A stretch of 64,000 nt of DNA from Bathynomus jamesi (GCA_023014485.1 JAJOZX010006149.1:1-64000); one strand, 5' to 3'. Shown: positions 52,286 through 63,717, numbered from the stretch's first letter. The notes: generated by a model from the letters alone, not told the origin. Program-made: numbers and translations.

Positions 52286-54420
52286 GGATCTTTGAAGAAT
52301 GAGAACAGTGCATTAACCGGTGAACTAAAACAAGTATGTGAAATACTAAGAATTCAGTATGAATCATCTTTCAGTATTCCCAAAGCTGATAAACTAATAT
52401 GTGATATAAATGTGTTCTTTGAAGAACAGTTACAAGCGGAAAGTATAACGGACTTTGACTTCACGAGAGATGATATCACGTGAGCTTTATGGAAACGTAA
52501 AGCACATTCAGTAGCAGACCCAGATAAATGGAACACTACACTGATTAAAAATTACAAGAATGAAATATCTTAACTCCTATACTGGAAATTTAGGAAATAA
52601 AATACCGAGAAATACCGAGCACCCTGAAGAAAGGATAGTTCCAATTTATAAAGGAGGGAATCAATCTGAGGCAAAAACTATAGGCTAGTGTCGTTGACGT
52701 CTCATCTCACCAAAATATTTGAAAGAATAGAAAAAAATCTAATATGACTTTTTGGAGACTCAGGAAAAATTAAATGGTGATTAACATAGATTCCGGTTAG
52801 AAAGATCGTGTTTATCACGACTAATGGAACACTATAACAACATTACTGAAAACATTAAAAACTATGATGTGATATACACAGACTTTGCAAAGGCGTTCGG
52901 CAAGTGTGACCAGGGAATCATAGCACATAAACTGAAATATATGGAGTAGCAGGAAAACTAGACTCATTACAGTCCAAGGAATATCTTTATCAGAGTCAGA
53001 GGTCCGCAGCTCAATACCTCTTCGAAATCATGCTAACTCATAAGGATGATAAAGTTACCAGTGATAGCACAGTAACATTCTTTGCTGATGACACAAAAGT
53101 TGGTAGAAAAAAAGAAACCCAAATGATACAGAATCTCCGCAAACAGACATGAACAGAATTTAAAATTGGTTAGAAATTTAACGCTAAGAAATTTCAACCA
53201 TTAAGATACAGAAGAAGTAAGGAACTAAAATTCATGGAATACTATGCCCCAAATGAACAGAAAATCCAGAGAGACTTTATATAACAAAAGATTTTAGAGT
53301 TATAGTGACTGATGACGTGAAATTTGAAACACAAAGTAAGATAACAGTAAACAAAGCAAAAAGAATAACTGGACAGATAGGAGGAGATTGTAGATATAGG
53401 AGGAGATTTTAGACACTAATCAACCAGGGAAGTGCTTCAGTAGAAGGATGTTAGGCAGGAGATAGAGAGTGCTGGAACTCCCGTTTCTCCTGTCACTACC
53501 CTCTTTAGCTGATCTTTCTCCATGGCTCCTCTACCCTCTGAGCAGTCCAGCATGCTCTCAAACACAACTACTTCCAAACACAACTCTGTTTTTCACTGCA
53601 CATACATACATTTTACATACCACAAAACCTTTTCAAAATTTATATAAAAAAAATTGGCTCATGAGCCTCGGAGACCTTCATTTTGGCTCTCTCTTTCTTA
53701 TATAGGGGGGGGGGGGCTACATTTTTGCCGATGCTTGCCCTTGATCCCTCCCTCCTACAAAAAAAAAGATACTGAGAACCTTTAAAAGAAGGGACAGGAA
53801 TATAATGATTCCTCTTTTGAAAACACTGATCATACCCATGTTGAAGTATTGTTCAGTTTTAACATCCTCATATAAAAAAGAAGACATTAGTCAAGTAGAA
53901 GGGATTCGGAGAAGCTTCATAGCCATGATCAGTGGATACAAAAAACTAAATTACTGGGAAAGACTACATGAATTAAATTTACTGAAAGAAAAGATAAGTA
54001 CACCATTATTTACACATGGAAAATAATAGAGAGACCAATCCCTAATCTCACTTTGAACTCAAACAACAGTGGAAAGTAAGAAGGGAAGAATGTGCTGTAT
54101 TCCCAAAACTAAAGGCTAAACAGGGAACATTCTCAACCCTGAAGGAAAATAGCTTTGTTGTGAGAGGGCCAAGACTGTTTAACTAGCTGCCCAAGGAACT
54201 ACGGAACACTACTGGTACAATTGTGGAAATCTTCAAAAAAAGACTAGACGCCCGGCTCTGAACATTACCAGATGAGCCAAGAGTACCTGGCTGTGTGAAG
54301 TGGAGAGCGCAAGAAACCAACTCTCTACATCACCAGGCCAACTTGAGAGAAAAGGCAAGAAGCCTGACCTCCGTGAAATGAGGGATCATCGCACGAATAC
54401 CTGAAAGGTTGAAAGGAAAG
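52286..54420 (+). mobile_element. CR1-like LINE (family A), plus-strand copy
   Basis: 5'-truncated LINE with RT remains: LRIQYESSFSIPKADKLICD; KAKNYRLVSLTSHLTKIFER-type residues at about 52670; VIYTDFAKAFGKCDQGIIAH near 52870; FADDTKVGRK near 53085. After an inserted retroposon (53380-53767) come ILRTFKRRDRNIMIPLLKTL and KYCSVLTSSYKKEDI. Next are the C-terminal trace KRLDARL and PDEPRVPGC, and a 3' tail ending ACCTGAAAGGTTGAAAGGAA and then (TG/TA)n. Numerous stops and indels are present. It defines the 3' end used to recognise solo tails elsewhere. Confidence 0.82.
53380..53767 (+). mobile_element. non-autonomous retroposon with LINE C tail
   Basis: It sits inside the family A LINE between two AGATA sequences (53375-53379, 53768-53772), a short target duplication; the LINE coding resumes in step afterwards. 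The 5' part GGAGATTTTAGACACTAATC, the middle GAGAGTGCTGGAACTCCCGT and the 3' part TTCATTTTGGCTCTCTCTTT, GCTTGCCCTTGATCCCTCCC, ACAAAAAAAAAG match 32928-33285 (minus). The 3' part is that of LINE C, the likely helper. Confidence 0.8.
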
Positions 54421-54428
54421 GTGTGTGT

Positions 54429-54467
<39 letters not shown>
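54421..54467. repeat. (TA)n microsatellite
   Basis: Tract directly following the 3' end of the family A LINE. Confidence 0.95.
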
Positions 54468-54470
<3 letters not shown>

Positions 54471-55181
54471 TTTACAAGTTTGTTCATTATATATAATTTC
54501 AAGTAATCATTTTATCTTGAAACAAAAATTCCTATTCAAACATTTACAAGTAAACAACACGTTATTAAACTAAAGTTTAAATTTTTTTAGAAATTAAATA
54601 AAACAAAAATATTAAATAAATTACGGTTAGTAACCTACGATTTAAATTTTAAAAATAAAATTTTAATTTGTTTGCTGAATTATACAGAATGATTGAACAG
54701 AAAGGGCTTCCAAAAATAATATTTAAAAAAAATATATATATATATTTTTTAACATTTCTGGATCACCCTGTATTTTCTTAATTTGAAAATTTTGTGTATG
54801 GAGTTGTATAATTTGCTTAAGTCGGACGTATAAGGAGTTTTAAACTCGCATTTAAAAACTAACTATTTTTCATTATTATAAATGTAAGCGGAATTTTATA
54901 ATGTCTTAACAGGGTAGCTGAGAGAAAGGGAAAATATCCTTCTTTCACATGCTCATTGCTCAATAAGTAAGCGGAATGAGAGAGATAAAGATAGAAATTT
55001 ATAATGATGTTTCTGCAGTCATTTAACTAAAGAAAAATTATTATAAGAAATGTGAATATTTAAAAATTTAAAAATGAACTTCACAAAAGGACATTACGTG
55101 TGGAAAGTTTTCTGATTTAAATGTTTCAGCTCTTTCAGTATCAGCAGGGACTGTAATGTTTCACCGAAAATATATATATAT
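54468..55181. other. no gene; possible small mariner-type remnant
   Basis: At 54685-54771 a TACAGAATGATTGAACAGAA start and a GGATCACCCTGTA end recall a degenerate mini-mariner such as 51459-51535, but the ends match poorly. The rest is AT-rich. Confidence 0.4.
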
Positions 55182-56062
55182 TAGGGATGTACCGAGTATT
55201 CGGTATTCGGTAAAAAAATGAGGATATTCGGCATTCAGGATTTGGCCGAGTAGTTTTTATATTTTTAACCGAATACCGAATATTTGATAATTAGGGTAAA
55301 TAAAGCGATTTGGAAAATGGAACTTAAAATGTATTTTTTTATATCAAAGAATAATTACAAACAAATCCAACTTGAGACAGTGATTCTTATAAGTAATAAG
55401 TTCTAGGCTCCGGATTTGTACGCATTTAAAAATTGCTAAATATGCATGCAAATATGCCACCAAAATGCTCGAAATATGCACTTAAATATGCTCTTTTAAA
55501 TAATCAATTAAACACCTTTCGAGTTAAATGTTATGATTTTTAAGGCATTTTATGACTGAAAGATCCAATATATACAGTTAGATACACGAAAATGTGGGGC
55601 AAAGCCCTCTTCTAAACAAAATAACACTATATATATACTGTACATGAAAATGAAAATGTTTATTGGCAGACTATAGTCCATATGACAAATATTATTAATA
55701 CAATGACAGTTCACATACTAAGGATAGAAATATTTATACAATTGTTTAGAAATAATACAGTAATGTCGAGGTTAAGTAGAGCTAAAGACAGACGTTTTCA
55801 TACCAAGAATTCCGATTTCTTAATTCTTTGCATTAGACTGTATTGGGCACGTCTTGTTACCTCCGGGAAGCTCGGGACATTGCGGGTATCAAACGTTTGC
55901 GAGGCTGAGCAGCTGAGCATCTCGGGGGTAATTTATACAAGAGTCTAAAAGACCTGTTGTACAGCAAATTTAGGGTTCTGCCAGAACCTTTTTTATAATT
56001 CACCCAGAGTTATCCGGTAAAATCACTATCCGGCACATCCCTACAAAATTTCAATATATATA

Positions 56063-57398
56063 CCATGTATACATTTTTAAAAAACTTATAACAGGCGAAC
56101 CCACTAACGGATTCAGATGATTTTTATTTCTTTTTATAAGTAAAATATACAACATCGAAATAATAGATAGTTTAATTTGTTTTAAACACGTAAGTGTTCG
56201 AAATGTCGACCATTGACATCAATGCACCACTGCGCTCTTTAATTCACTGATTGGCAGACTTCAACAAAAATGTTTGTAGGGATATTTCTACACGCTTCTT
56301 CAACTGTGCTCTTTAGTTATTCAAGTGATGTAGGTCTTCTACTGTATACTTCATTTTTCAAATGACCCCATAAAAAAAAGTCAAGTGGGTTCAAATCTGG
56401 TGAACGTGGTGGATACTCGATACTACCTCGTCGTTCGATCCACCGATAATGAAATGTTTCATCAAGGTAGTTCCTGACATCCTGATGGTAATGAGGAGGT
56501 GCTCCATCTTGTTGAAAGTAAATGTCCTCATCTCCGTATAACTGTCGAATTGCAGGAAAACCTTTTCCCCGAAGCATGTTGAGGTAGCTATGACCGGTAA
56601 CTGTACCATCGAAAAAGAATGGACCAACCAAACCTTTGGAAGAAAAACCACACCAGAGTTATACCCGGTAAATTTACATGTCGTTCCACATAAATGTGTG
56701 GATTTTCTTGTGACCAGTATGTGCAATTATGACGATTAATTATACCATTCAACTTAAATGTAGCCTCATCAGACCACACAATTTTGTCCGCAAATTGGCC
56801 ATCTTCTGTGTTTTTTACTCGAAACCATTCGCAAAACTGGATTCTGCGATCCGGATCATCCTCATTCAAGGCATGTAATAATCTCGGGATGTAAGATTTC
56901 CATTTAGCATTCTTCAGAATTCTGTGGACACGTCTTACTTTTCCCTGTTTCACGAGCATATTGTCTCTCAGATTTTCTTGGTGGTCGGTTGAATACCTGT
57001 AGCACTTCATCAAAAGTGTTAGCATCTGTTGATGTCTTTGGACGCCCAGTCGCTTGCTTGTACACATCATGCACAGTACCGTATACTTCAAATTTCTCAG
57101 ATACGTGAAATGGTAAGTCGAGTTGGAGGATTAGTTCCAAAATTGTCTCTCCACTGTTGTTGAACCTTTGATATCTTCTCAACTTTAAAATACGACTTTA
57201 GTATCCATTTTCGTTGCTCATATGATAAGCGCACACTTCCATTTTCCATGTTTACTGTAGGCAGGCAAGGCTATTACTAATTTCGCTGTTGTATCTCCTT
57301 AGGCTATAGGCTATAAAAAGAAATAAAAATCATCTGAATCTGTTAGTGGGTTCGCCTGTTATAAGTTTTTTAAAAATGTATACATGGTTTTGGGACAC

Positions 57399-57402
<4 letters not shown>
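56063..57402 (-). mobile_element. mariner-group element with long inverted ends
   Basis: CCATGTATACATTTTTAAAA ... CTTATAACAGGCGAACCCAC ... GATGATTTTTATTTC at the left is mirrored at 57317-57385, about 75 bases of terminal inverted repeat. The right end continues TGGGACACTCTG to (TA)n; the equivalent outermost left bases are replaced by (TA)n, so the left end is clipped by about 17 bases. Confidence 0.85.
56182..57249 (-). pseudogene. mariner-group transposase, frameshifted
   Basis: From ATG at 57249 (MENGSVRLSYEQRKWIL) an N-terminal helix-turn-helix region runs to an early break (TISRI then TGA). Later frames give [20 protein letters not shown] and [15 protein letters not shown], then [13 protein letters not shown] (first Asp), and after another shift [36 protein letters not shown] (second Asp) and YPPRSPDLNPLDFFLWG (third Asp). 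36 residues separate the last two Asp. The C-terminal end (NGRHFEHLRV) and stop at 56182 are recognisable. The full length is kept but at least three breaks exist. Confidence 0.88.

Positions 57403-57460
<58 letters not shown>
57403..57460. repeat. (TA)n microsatellite
   Basis: About 55 bases of TA at the right end of the mariner-group element. Confidence 0.95.
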
Positions 57461-57464
<4 letters not shown>

Positions 57465-57949
57465 CAAGGACTTTCGTCTGTTGTCGGCAAGGCTATTTTT
57501 GTATTGCGAGAAAACTCTTTCAACATCACAAGACACTATTGGTACGTATTCTAACTTAAGAATGTCTGCAATATCAAGATTATCAATGGATTATCTCCCC
57601 ACCCTCGCTGCCCTTACCGACCATTTGGACGTTCCAACGGATTAACTTACGGACTTTATTTAGGCAATGCTTTGCTCGAGCCACGTGTTTTATTAAATTA
57701 TTATCATGACATTAGAACAAAACTAAAAATTTCATGATTTCCAAAAAATATGCATTTTTAACAAAATACTTAGAAATATGCACTTTCGCTCAAACATGCT
57801 TAAAATATGCATTTGCATATGCACGTACGCAAATATGCAAAAATCCGAAGCCTCGACTAATAACCTTACAAAAAAAAAAATGAACAGGCAGTAATAATAA
57901 TTATCGCTAAAACAAAACCTGATAATTGAAAGTTAAGTCGTTCAGCAGT

Positions 57950-58837
57950 ATCAGGAGCTAAACGATTATGTGCGTCGGTAATTATATTTCTCGCAGAACT
58001 AAACAGCCATTGATTTCGTACGCTTGTGGGTGGCGTGGTGAGTTATTTGCGAGCAAGTACGAATAACTGTGGAAATCTTTCGCCATTATGGCGCCACCAA
58101 TCAAGAGGGTTTGTGTCGCGACCAACTCGTTGCTGGCTACTTTTGATAGGTGGAGGCACATCTGATTGTGAAGACGGAGCAACCTCATCGAAGTAGCGCC
58201 ATAAGTCAACCTTCGGCTTCTTTTTCGAAGGTTCTTGATCTTCTCGTGAAACAAAAGCAGTTGTTTTATCTCCATGAGTTATATTTAGGACTAGCATTAG
58301 GTGATGCAGACAGTGATTATCTCATTTTTTACAAACTCAGGCACTGTAATGCAAGCAAATTTGAAACGAGGATCTAAAACCTGAGCAATCAGGTTTACTG
58401 TCTGTCTCCCACAGCTTGAAACGATTCTGTAAATTTTATATTAAATCGGTTTTCATAGTGTGAATACTCGTATTATCAATTATGTTACGTAAAAATACCA
58501 CGAGACCTGTTACACCAGGAGATACTATTGAAAGACAAGAACAATCGGAGGAAAAGTTATTCATTAATTTTTCACATGAGTGAAGAAGTTTTACAACACG
58601 ATGAATAGGAGTCCACTGATGGTTATTGTGGGTTGGTATATCATAGTCCGAGGCGTATGCAACAATTGCAGTTTTTTGTTGAAGAAGTCGTTGTAGCATA
58701 AAGAATGTAGAGTTCCATCGGGTGATAGCGTCTCTCATAAGTTTGTTTTCTGGTAAATTATGTTGCTTCTGGATTTCCTTAAGTCTGTCACAGGCAGGAG
58801 GTGAATGATTAAAATGCGAAGAGATTCGGCGCGCAAT

Positions 58838-58896
<59 letters not shown>

Positions 58897-59640
58897 CTGA
58901 AACGGACTTCTGGTTTCATTAACTGCAAGTGCTAAAGTATGATTCGCACAAGCAACATAAGTAATTTGAGAACGCTAACAACGTTAGTTATATTACGGCC
59001 ACTGTCGTGCACATCTGCATACACAGTGCACGCGATTGCTTTTTATTGACCATTCTTGCAATATAGAAGTCAGCGCAGTTGCAATGTTTTCATGAGTATG
59101 GAAACTTGGTAGATTTTTGATGGCTAAAACATACTGCTTTTGCTCCCATTTACTATTAATTCCATGTGCTGTCAAACTGAAAAGGCTTCATTGTTAGCAT
59201 CAGCTATCTGCAGATCTGTCGTAAAACGCATAAAAGCAAGCTTATTCAATGAACTTAAAGTACTTTGACGCATAGAATCATAGATTTGTGGTATAACTTT
59301 TTGGCTAAAATATTTACGGGAAGGAATAGGATACCGAGGTTCCAACCCATAAATCAATCTCTTAAAACCAGGATTATCAACAACCGAAAATGGTTGACTG
59401 TCCGCGTCGATCATTTTACCTAGTAATTTATGTACGAGTGTATCTTTTGATTTACTTGAATTAGTGTCCCACACTTTTTTGCTTTCGAAACAATGATTTA
59501 ATGTTTGTTGGTCTGGTTCAACTTTCTTGCTAATTCCTGGAATTGGCGGTGGAGGGTGCGACGCATCAGTAGTAGTACAGAAATAACCAAATAGGCCTTC
59601 TACGGCTTCAACACTGTATTATAAAAACTTCTTTAGGGTT
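57950..59640 (-). pseudogene. hAT transposase, decayed
   Basis: Minus-strand frames in order: EAVEGLFGYFC and DQQTLNHCFESKKVWD; LLGKMIDADSQPFSVVDNPG FKRLIYGLEPRYPIPSRKYF; AFMRFTTDLQIAD, where hAT proteins have the first catalytic region; VHCVCRCARQWP-type residues; RDAITRWNSTFFMLQRLLQQ (the RWNST-YMLER motif); and the C-terminal dimerisation region NPLDWWRHNGERFPQLFVLA with TSVRNQWLFSSARNIITDAH in a neighbouring frame. The N-terminal BED zinc finger is not found; it may have been lost to the repeats upstream. A (TA)n tract (58841-58893) lies within coding sequence. Related to ZBED-type hAT proteins. Confidence 0.85.
58841..58893. repeat. (TA)n microsatellite inside hAT coding sequence
   Basis: About 52 bases of TA that must have grown after the gene lost function, because the flanking sequence is transposase coding DNA on both sides. 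Confidence 0.93.
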
Positions 59641-59701
59641 TTTAAACTACGGTCTTATTATATAATACACAAAGTATCATTTTGGAGCTTTTCCGTTTGG
59701 G

Positions 59702-60289
59702 GTCTAGCAGCGAATTTTAATGAAAATTGGTATACTAATGTAGTTTTGGTCACTGATTTCAAAAATAATTTTTTTTTTTTTGGAGAAATAAAAACGAACA
59801 TGTTAGAGCACTTTAAATAATTAATGTGTTTTTAACGAAAATATCATGACTTAACCTAACCAATCGTGAAGGGCATACAGTTGACCTAACCGGGCATTCA
59901 ATTGACCTAATTGGGCATTATTAATGCTTGATTTTTTTTCTGCTACTTTTACAGATCTGCCAGGATCCTTCAAAAAACGTATTCTTCGTAAAGATGCACT
60001 TTTTACCGTTTGACCGACGCTTTTGGCAAAGAAAGAACTGGGTATTTTTATCAAAGGAACACACTTTCCCACACTTAGAGCACTTTTTCATAAACAGTAG
60101 TAGTTTATGACTCTGGCTAAATTTAACACAATCCTCCGGAACTAGTTTAAGCTAGTTAAAACACATATCAATTATTTAAAGTGCTCTAACATGTTTGTTT
60201 TTCATTTCTCCAAAAAAAGAGTTATTTTTTAAATTAATGACCAAAACCTACATCAGTATACGATTTTCATTAAAATTCGCTGCTAGCCC
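59702..60289. mobile_element. fold-back element with about 130-bp arms
   Basis: CTAGCAGCGAATTTTAATGA at 59704 and its complement ending 60286 start arms that pair over about 130 bases (ATGTAGTTTTGGTCA, AACATGTTAGAGCACTTTAA, AATTAATGTGTTTTAAC). The interior (59836-60154) includes a half copy of the TTAGGTT-rich core (AACGAAAATATCATGACTTA) and CTTCAAAAAACGTATTC sequence without recognised coding. It lies upstream of the hAT gene remnant. Confidence 0.75.
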
Positions 60290-60332
60290 TTATGTCACTA
60301 AGTATTTGTGTGAATAGATTTCGACAGTTATT

Positions 60333-60645
60333 TTTCTGTCCGGTTAAGTTAATTGAATGCCCAGTTAGGTCAACTAGATACCCGGTTAGGTTAACTGAAT
60401 GCCCGGTTAGGTCAACTGAATGCCCGGTTAGGTCAACTGAATGCCCTTGATGATTGGTTAGGTTAAGTCGTAATATTTTCGTTAGTTTTAACGAAAATAT
60501 CACAACTTAACCTAACCAATCGTCAAGGGCATACAGATGACCTAACCGGGTATTCAATTAACCTAACTGGGCATTCAGTTGACCTAACCGGGCATTCAGT
60601 TGACTTAACCGGGCATTCAGTTAACCTAACGTAACTTAACTTTTG
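60333..60645. repeat. TTAGGTT-rich fold-back palindrome with subrepeats
   Basis: Five or so units of about 21 bases (GCCCGGTTAGGTCAACTGAAT) lead into CCTTGATGATTGGTTAGGTT and TATTTTCGTTAG. Past the centre near 60488 the same sequence returns inverted with matching subrepeats. Arms are about 150 bases. Confidence 0.88.
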
Positions 60646-60754
60646 AACCGCTCATTTCTCCAAAATGACTTACATTTTTTAAATCAGCGTAAAAATATAC
60701 ATTAAATATCTTATTTTCAACAAAATCGGAAACAGTACATGAAACGGAAAAGAT

Positions 60755-60915
60755 CCCCCGGTTAGGTTCATTGAAAGCCAGGTTACGTCAACTGTACGCC
60801 CTTGACGATTGGTTAGGTTTAATCGTGATATTTTCGTTAAAACTAACGCAAATATCACGACGAAACCTAACCAATCGTCAAGGGCGTACAGTTGACCTAA
60901 CCGGGCATTCAAATT
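60755..60915. repeat. TTAGGTT-rich fold-back palindrome, short form
   Basis: CCGGTTAGGTTCATTGAAAG ... GTACGCCCTTGACGATTGGT ... TTTTCGTTAA is mirrored through a centre near 60840 to GACCTAACCGGGCATTC. It is the same family as 60333-60645 but with fewer subrepeats. Confidence 0.87.
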
Positions 60916-61600
60916 TTGTCCTATGTAAATAATGGTTCTCTATTTATTATAAGTTATGTTTGCAATAAATAATAAATTTGTTGTTATTGTTTTCTTACCT
61001 TATTTTGGTTAATTTGCAGAGTTTAAACTTTGGGGAGGATATAGTTGAAAAGATCAACAATGGGGTGGTGATTGTTGAAAAGAGTATGTTGGCGGGGGGG
61101 GGAAATAGTTTAAAAGATCCAAAAAGTTTAATGTTATGACAACCACGCGTTCTCCCTTACTCCTGAGTGGCGATCACAGAACTTTCCTTGTTGCTATGTA
61201 AAATGAAGCTTGAATGTGTTGTAAAATTTTCTTTGTTTTAGTCTAATATCAGGGTTTTTTTCCAAGAAAATTGGCAGTTAACCCTCCCCCATCCCACCCG
61301 CGCGGGAGAAGATGGGGAATTATAAAATTTGAACTCTTTTGTATTTGTATTCTTTTAGGGTTTAGACCAGAGGTCACCAACCTTTTTTTTGTTCACCGCC
61401 CACTTTTACGATTTTTTGAAAATTAAAAAAGCTTATCGCCCACCTTAGATCAAAAAGAATAAATCAACATAATCGCTAAAATAAATAATGAAATAAATGT
61501 TTAATTACCTTTAATGTGAGCCCACTAGTGGGCGCTACCGCCCAGGTTGGTGACCCCTGGTTTAGACAATAATTTTATTCAATATTTTACATTGACGCCT
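60916..61600. other. no gene recognised
   Basis: Interior or flank of the hAT element without readable coding. A CACCAACC...GGTTGGTG pair at about 61375 and 61545 (ACCAACCTTTTTTTTG; CCCAGGTTGGTGACCCC) suggests another small inverted-end MITE of about 185 bases, bordered by CCAGAGGTCACC and TGACCCCTGG. Confidence 0.5.
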
Positions 61601-61989
61601 AATAATCCAGATAAAACTAATATTCGGTATTGAGTATTTGGCCGATTTAGTTTTGCACCGAATATGTGGTATTCGGTATTCGATGAATTTTAGTATTCGG
61701 TACATCCCTAATACAGTATATATTGTACTAAAATGAAACTTTTCTACAAATATTTCTACATGTTTATATACTGTAGGTTTAGTTTGGTTATTCAAAAGGG
61801 AACCCCAAATGTGTGTAATGTAAGTGACAAGTTACTAAAATATTTGGCTTTTAATAACAATAAATTTTATAAATTTTTGCTTTAAAGAAAAATATTTATG
61901 AACGAAATAATGATTGTTTTTTGTCGACCCCCTCTGCAGCATCCAGCCTCATTTTTTATTTTTATGAGACCCATTCATCTAATAACAGT

Positions 61990-62077
61990 TGTGCAGCGTC
62001 TGCCTGCGACGAGAATCACACCCGGGCCGATAAATTCGCAGGCAGCGATGCTAACCACTACATCACTGACGCGTATA
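61990..62077 (-). mobile_element. tRNA-headed SINE fragment (family 5)
   Basis: Minus strand: GTCAGTGATGTAGTGGTTAG CATC (A box), CTGCCTGCGAATTTATCGGC and CCCGGGTGTGATTCTCG (B box). The arms pair in a tRNA-like way over about 80 bases. No body typical of the other SINE families follows. Confidence 0.65.
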
Positions 62078-62481
62078 TATAGTGAGAAAGTTAATCTATA
62101 AAAGAGATTGTTTTTAGCTCCCTCAGCACCCATCCGGTCAAAGTAATTAGATTTGACCGTTTACTAACCAAAAAATGTAAAAATCCTTTGCGAGATTTGA
62201 AGAGACAAATAAAATGATAAATAAATCTACGGGAAGTTAAACCCATTGTTAACATCATAATTGGACGCTTGGAAATGGAAGCGATTCCAGTACATTTCGA
62301 ACTCCAAAATTCAAGAAGTGAGTCAAGTACTTGAGTTACCACTGATCACCATTTTCTTCTTCCCATAAAGTGATTTAAGCGCTCTTGATGCATTACATTG
62401 TGATCACTTCCTGTGGCTGCCAACGAAGTGATTCATATGTATTATTTCATTATTATTTCCACGCATTTGCATAAATGTATG

Positions 62482-62563
<82 letters not shown>

Positions 62564-62934
62564 GTATGATTACTTCAATCATTCATCTCAATCAATAATA
62601 ATCAAAAGTCAGGAGATAATCTGCACTTAAAAAAAGAAACAAGTGGTAAATTTCGGTGCATTTAAAACTCTTATGACTTAGTTAAGTGAAAAAGCCGTAA
62701 AATTTATCACCTGATTTATTTAAAAAAAAGGATTTCCTTTGTCCATAAGTAATATTTATGTAAAAAGATGTTGTTTTAATATCGATAACCTATACTGTAC
62801 ATATAAAATTGCTGTAGAAAAGTAAAAGCTGAAAATTTTCAACATTTTATATATAAAAATACGAATTATTTTTAATTATTATGGATATCTTTTTCGAATA
62901 GATCTGATCGAAGTATTTCAGATAGATGTACTTG
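62078..62934. other. no gene; MITE trace and (TA)n
   Basis: A relative of the MITE at 29725-29975 appears at about 62258-62430 (GGACGCTTGGAAATGGAAG; AGTCAAGTACTTGAG). A (TA)n tract occupies 62485-62563. Nothing coding is recognised. Confidence 0.5.
62485..62563. repeat. (TA)n microsatellite
   Basis: About 78 bases of TA dinucleotide. Confidence 0.95.
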
Positions 62935-63010
62935 ATTCTGGCTCTTTCCTTCTTATATATCGGGAGGGGGGCATTTTTGTGGGCGTTCGCCCTCCCTACA
63001 TAAAAAAAAG
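62935..63010 (+). mobile_element. solo LINE C 3' tail
   Basis: GATTCTGGCTCTTTCCTTCT, a G-run, GCATTTTTGTGGGCGTTCGC, CCTCCCTACATAAAAAAAAG: the same tail as at 18670-18770 and 33828. It interrupts the coding remnant on the other strand. Confidence 0.72.
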
Positions 63011-63670
63011 TTACTGCTTTTATCTTATCGTCATTTACATGACCATCTCGATAACATTCATCATTTCTTCGTTTCTTTTTCAAGTATTCATGAGGAAGGT
63101 TTTTGAAGTGTTCATGATGTATAGGGGATGTAAGGAAGTCTTGCAGATCCCCATACTTTGGGGTTGACAAGTTCACTCTATTGTCGTAGGTACCTTTTAC
63201 CGTTAGTGGCATCTTGCCGTCTTGACGTTTCCGAAATCAATCTTTTTAGGTTCCTCCAATTTTCAGTTACTTGAATTTCAACCAACTGAATGAATTCCGA
63301 TCGATATCTTTGTCCACTAAAAGTGAGACAACCAACCAGATCTTGAAGCGTTTCCATAGAATTTGCTATCTTTATAATCTTGAATGGTTGTCAAGTTTCT
63401 GCAGTCTTAATGAGTTCAGTCTTAATTGCTAACTTGGCAACTTTGTACAACTTATATGCGTGTCTTATAAAAAACAACAGACGTGTATAACTATGGAATT
63501 GGTTGTGGTTTTTCTAAATCAAATGGAAATGAAAGAACACTTTTATCATTCTTCGAAGCTGCAATGATTTCACATACAGTAACTTTACTATTGCGAATTC
63601 AGCTCTATCAAGATGGTTTTTTTATTCTTAATCTTTTTCTTTTGTTCTTCACCACCCCATCTTTAGATTG
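63011..63670 (-). pseudogene. remnant of another multicopy RNase H-like protein
   Basis: Minus-strand frames read SKNDKSVLSFPFDLEKPQPI P near 63560, which fits a recurring FDLQK-PLP block, then SMETLQDLVGCLTFSGQRYR, QVTENWRNLKRLISETSRRQ and, from 63212, TPKYGDLQDFLTSPIHHEHF KNLPHE. I recall proteins with this order (FDLQK-LPLP-L, later a short Y-DL--L--FIP--YH-F--L tail) as repeated genes of unknown function in arthropods. The central Asp-rich block is absent. The 3' end is cut by the LINE C tail. Confidence 0.4.
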
Positions 63671-63712
63671 AGTGTTTAGTCGGTGACATTTGTGACATGT
63701 ATTCTTATTTGG

Positions 63713-63717
<5 letters not shown>

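Larger units (their letters stand above)
55406..57858. mobile_element. AAATATGC-rich TIR element, interrupted
   Basis: GGCTCCGGATTTGTACGCAT at 55406 and the inverted GCAAAAATCCGAAGCC ending near 57858 are matching termini. Both are followed inwards by repeated AAATATGC units (55436-55500; 57735-57850). The interior is largely the mariner-group element at 56063-57402 and unassigned sequence. No clean target duplication was read. Confidence 0.55.
55182..61710 (-). mobile_element. hAT element with nested insertions
   Basis: The start TAGGGATGTACCGAGTATTC GGTATTCGG and the end (complement TAGGGATGTACCGAATACTA) share 14 exact terminal bases and repeated TATTCGG units inwards, typical of hAT termini. 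The minus-strand transposase remnant lies at 57950-59640. The span of 6.5 kb is inflated by an AAATATGC-rich element, a mariner-group element and fold-back repeats. The 8-bp target duplication is unreadable because of (TA)n at the left end. A third TAGGGATG-type end (inverted) at about 56010-56043 means the left end may belong to a smaller unit instead. Confidence 0.6.
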
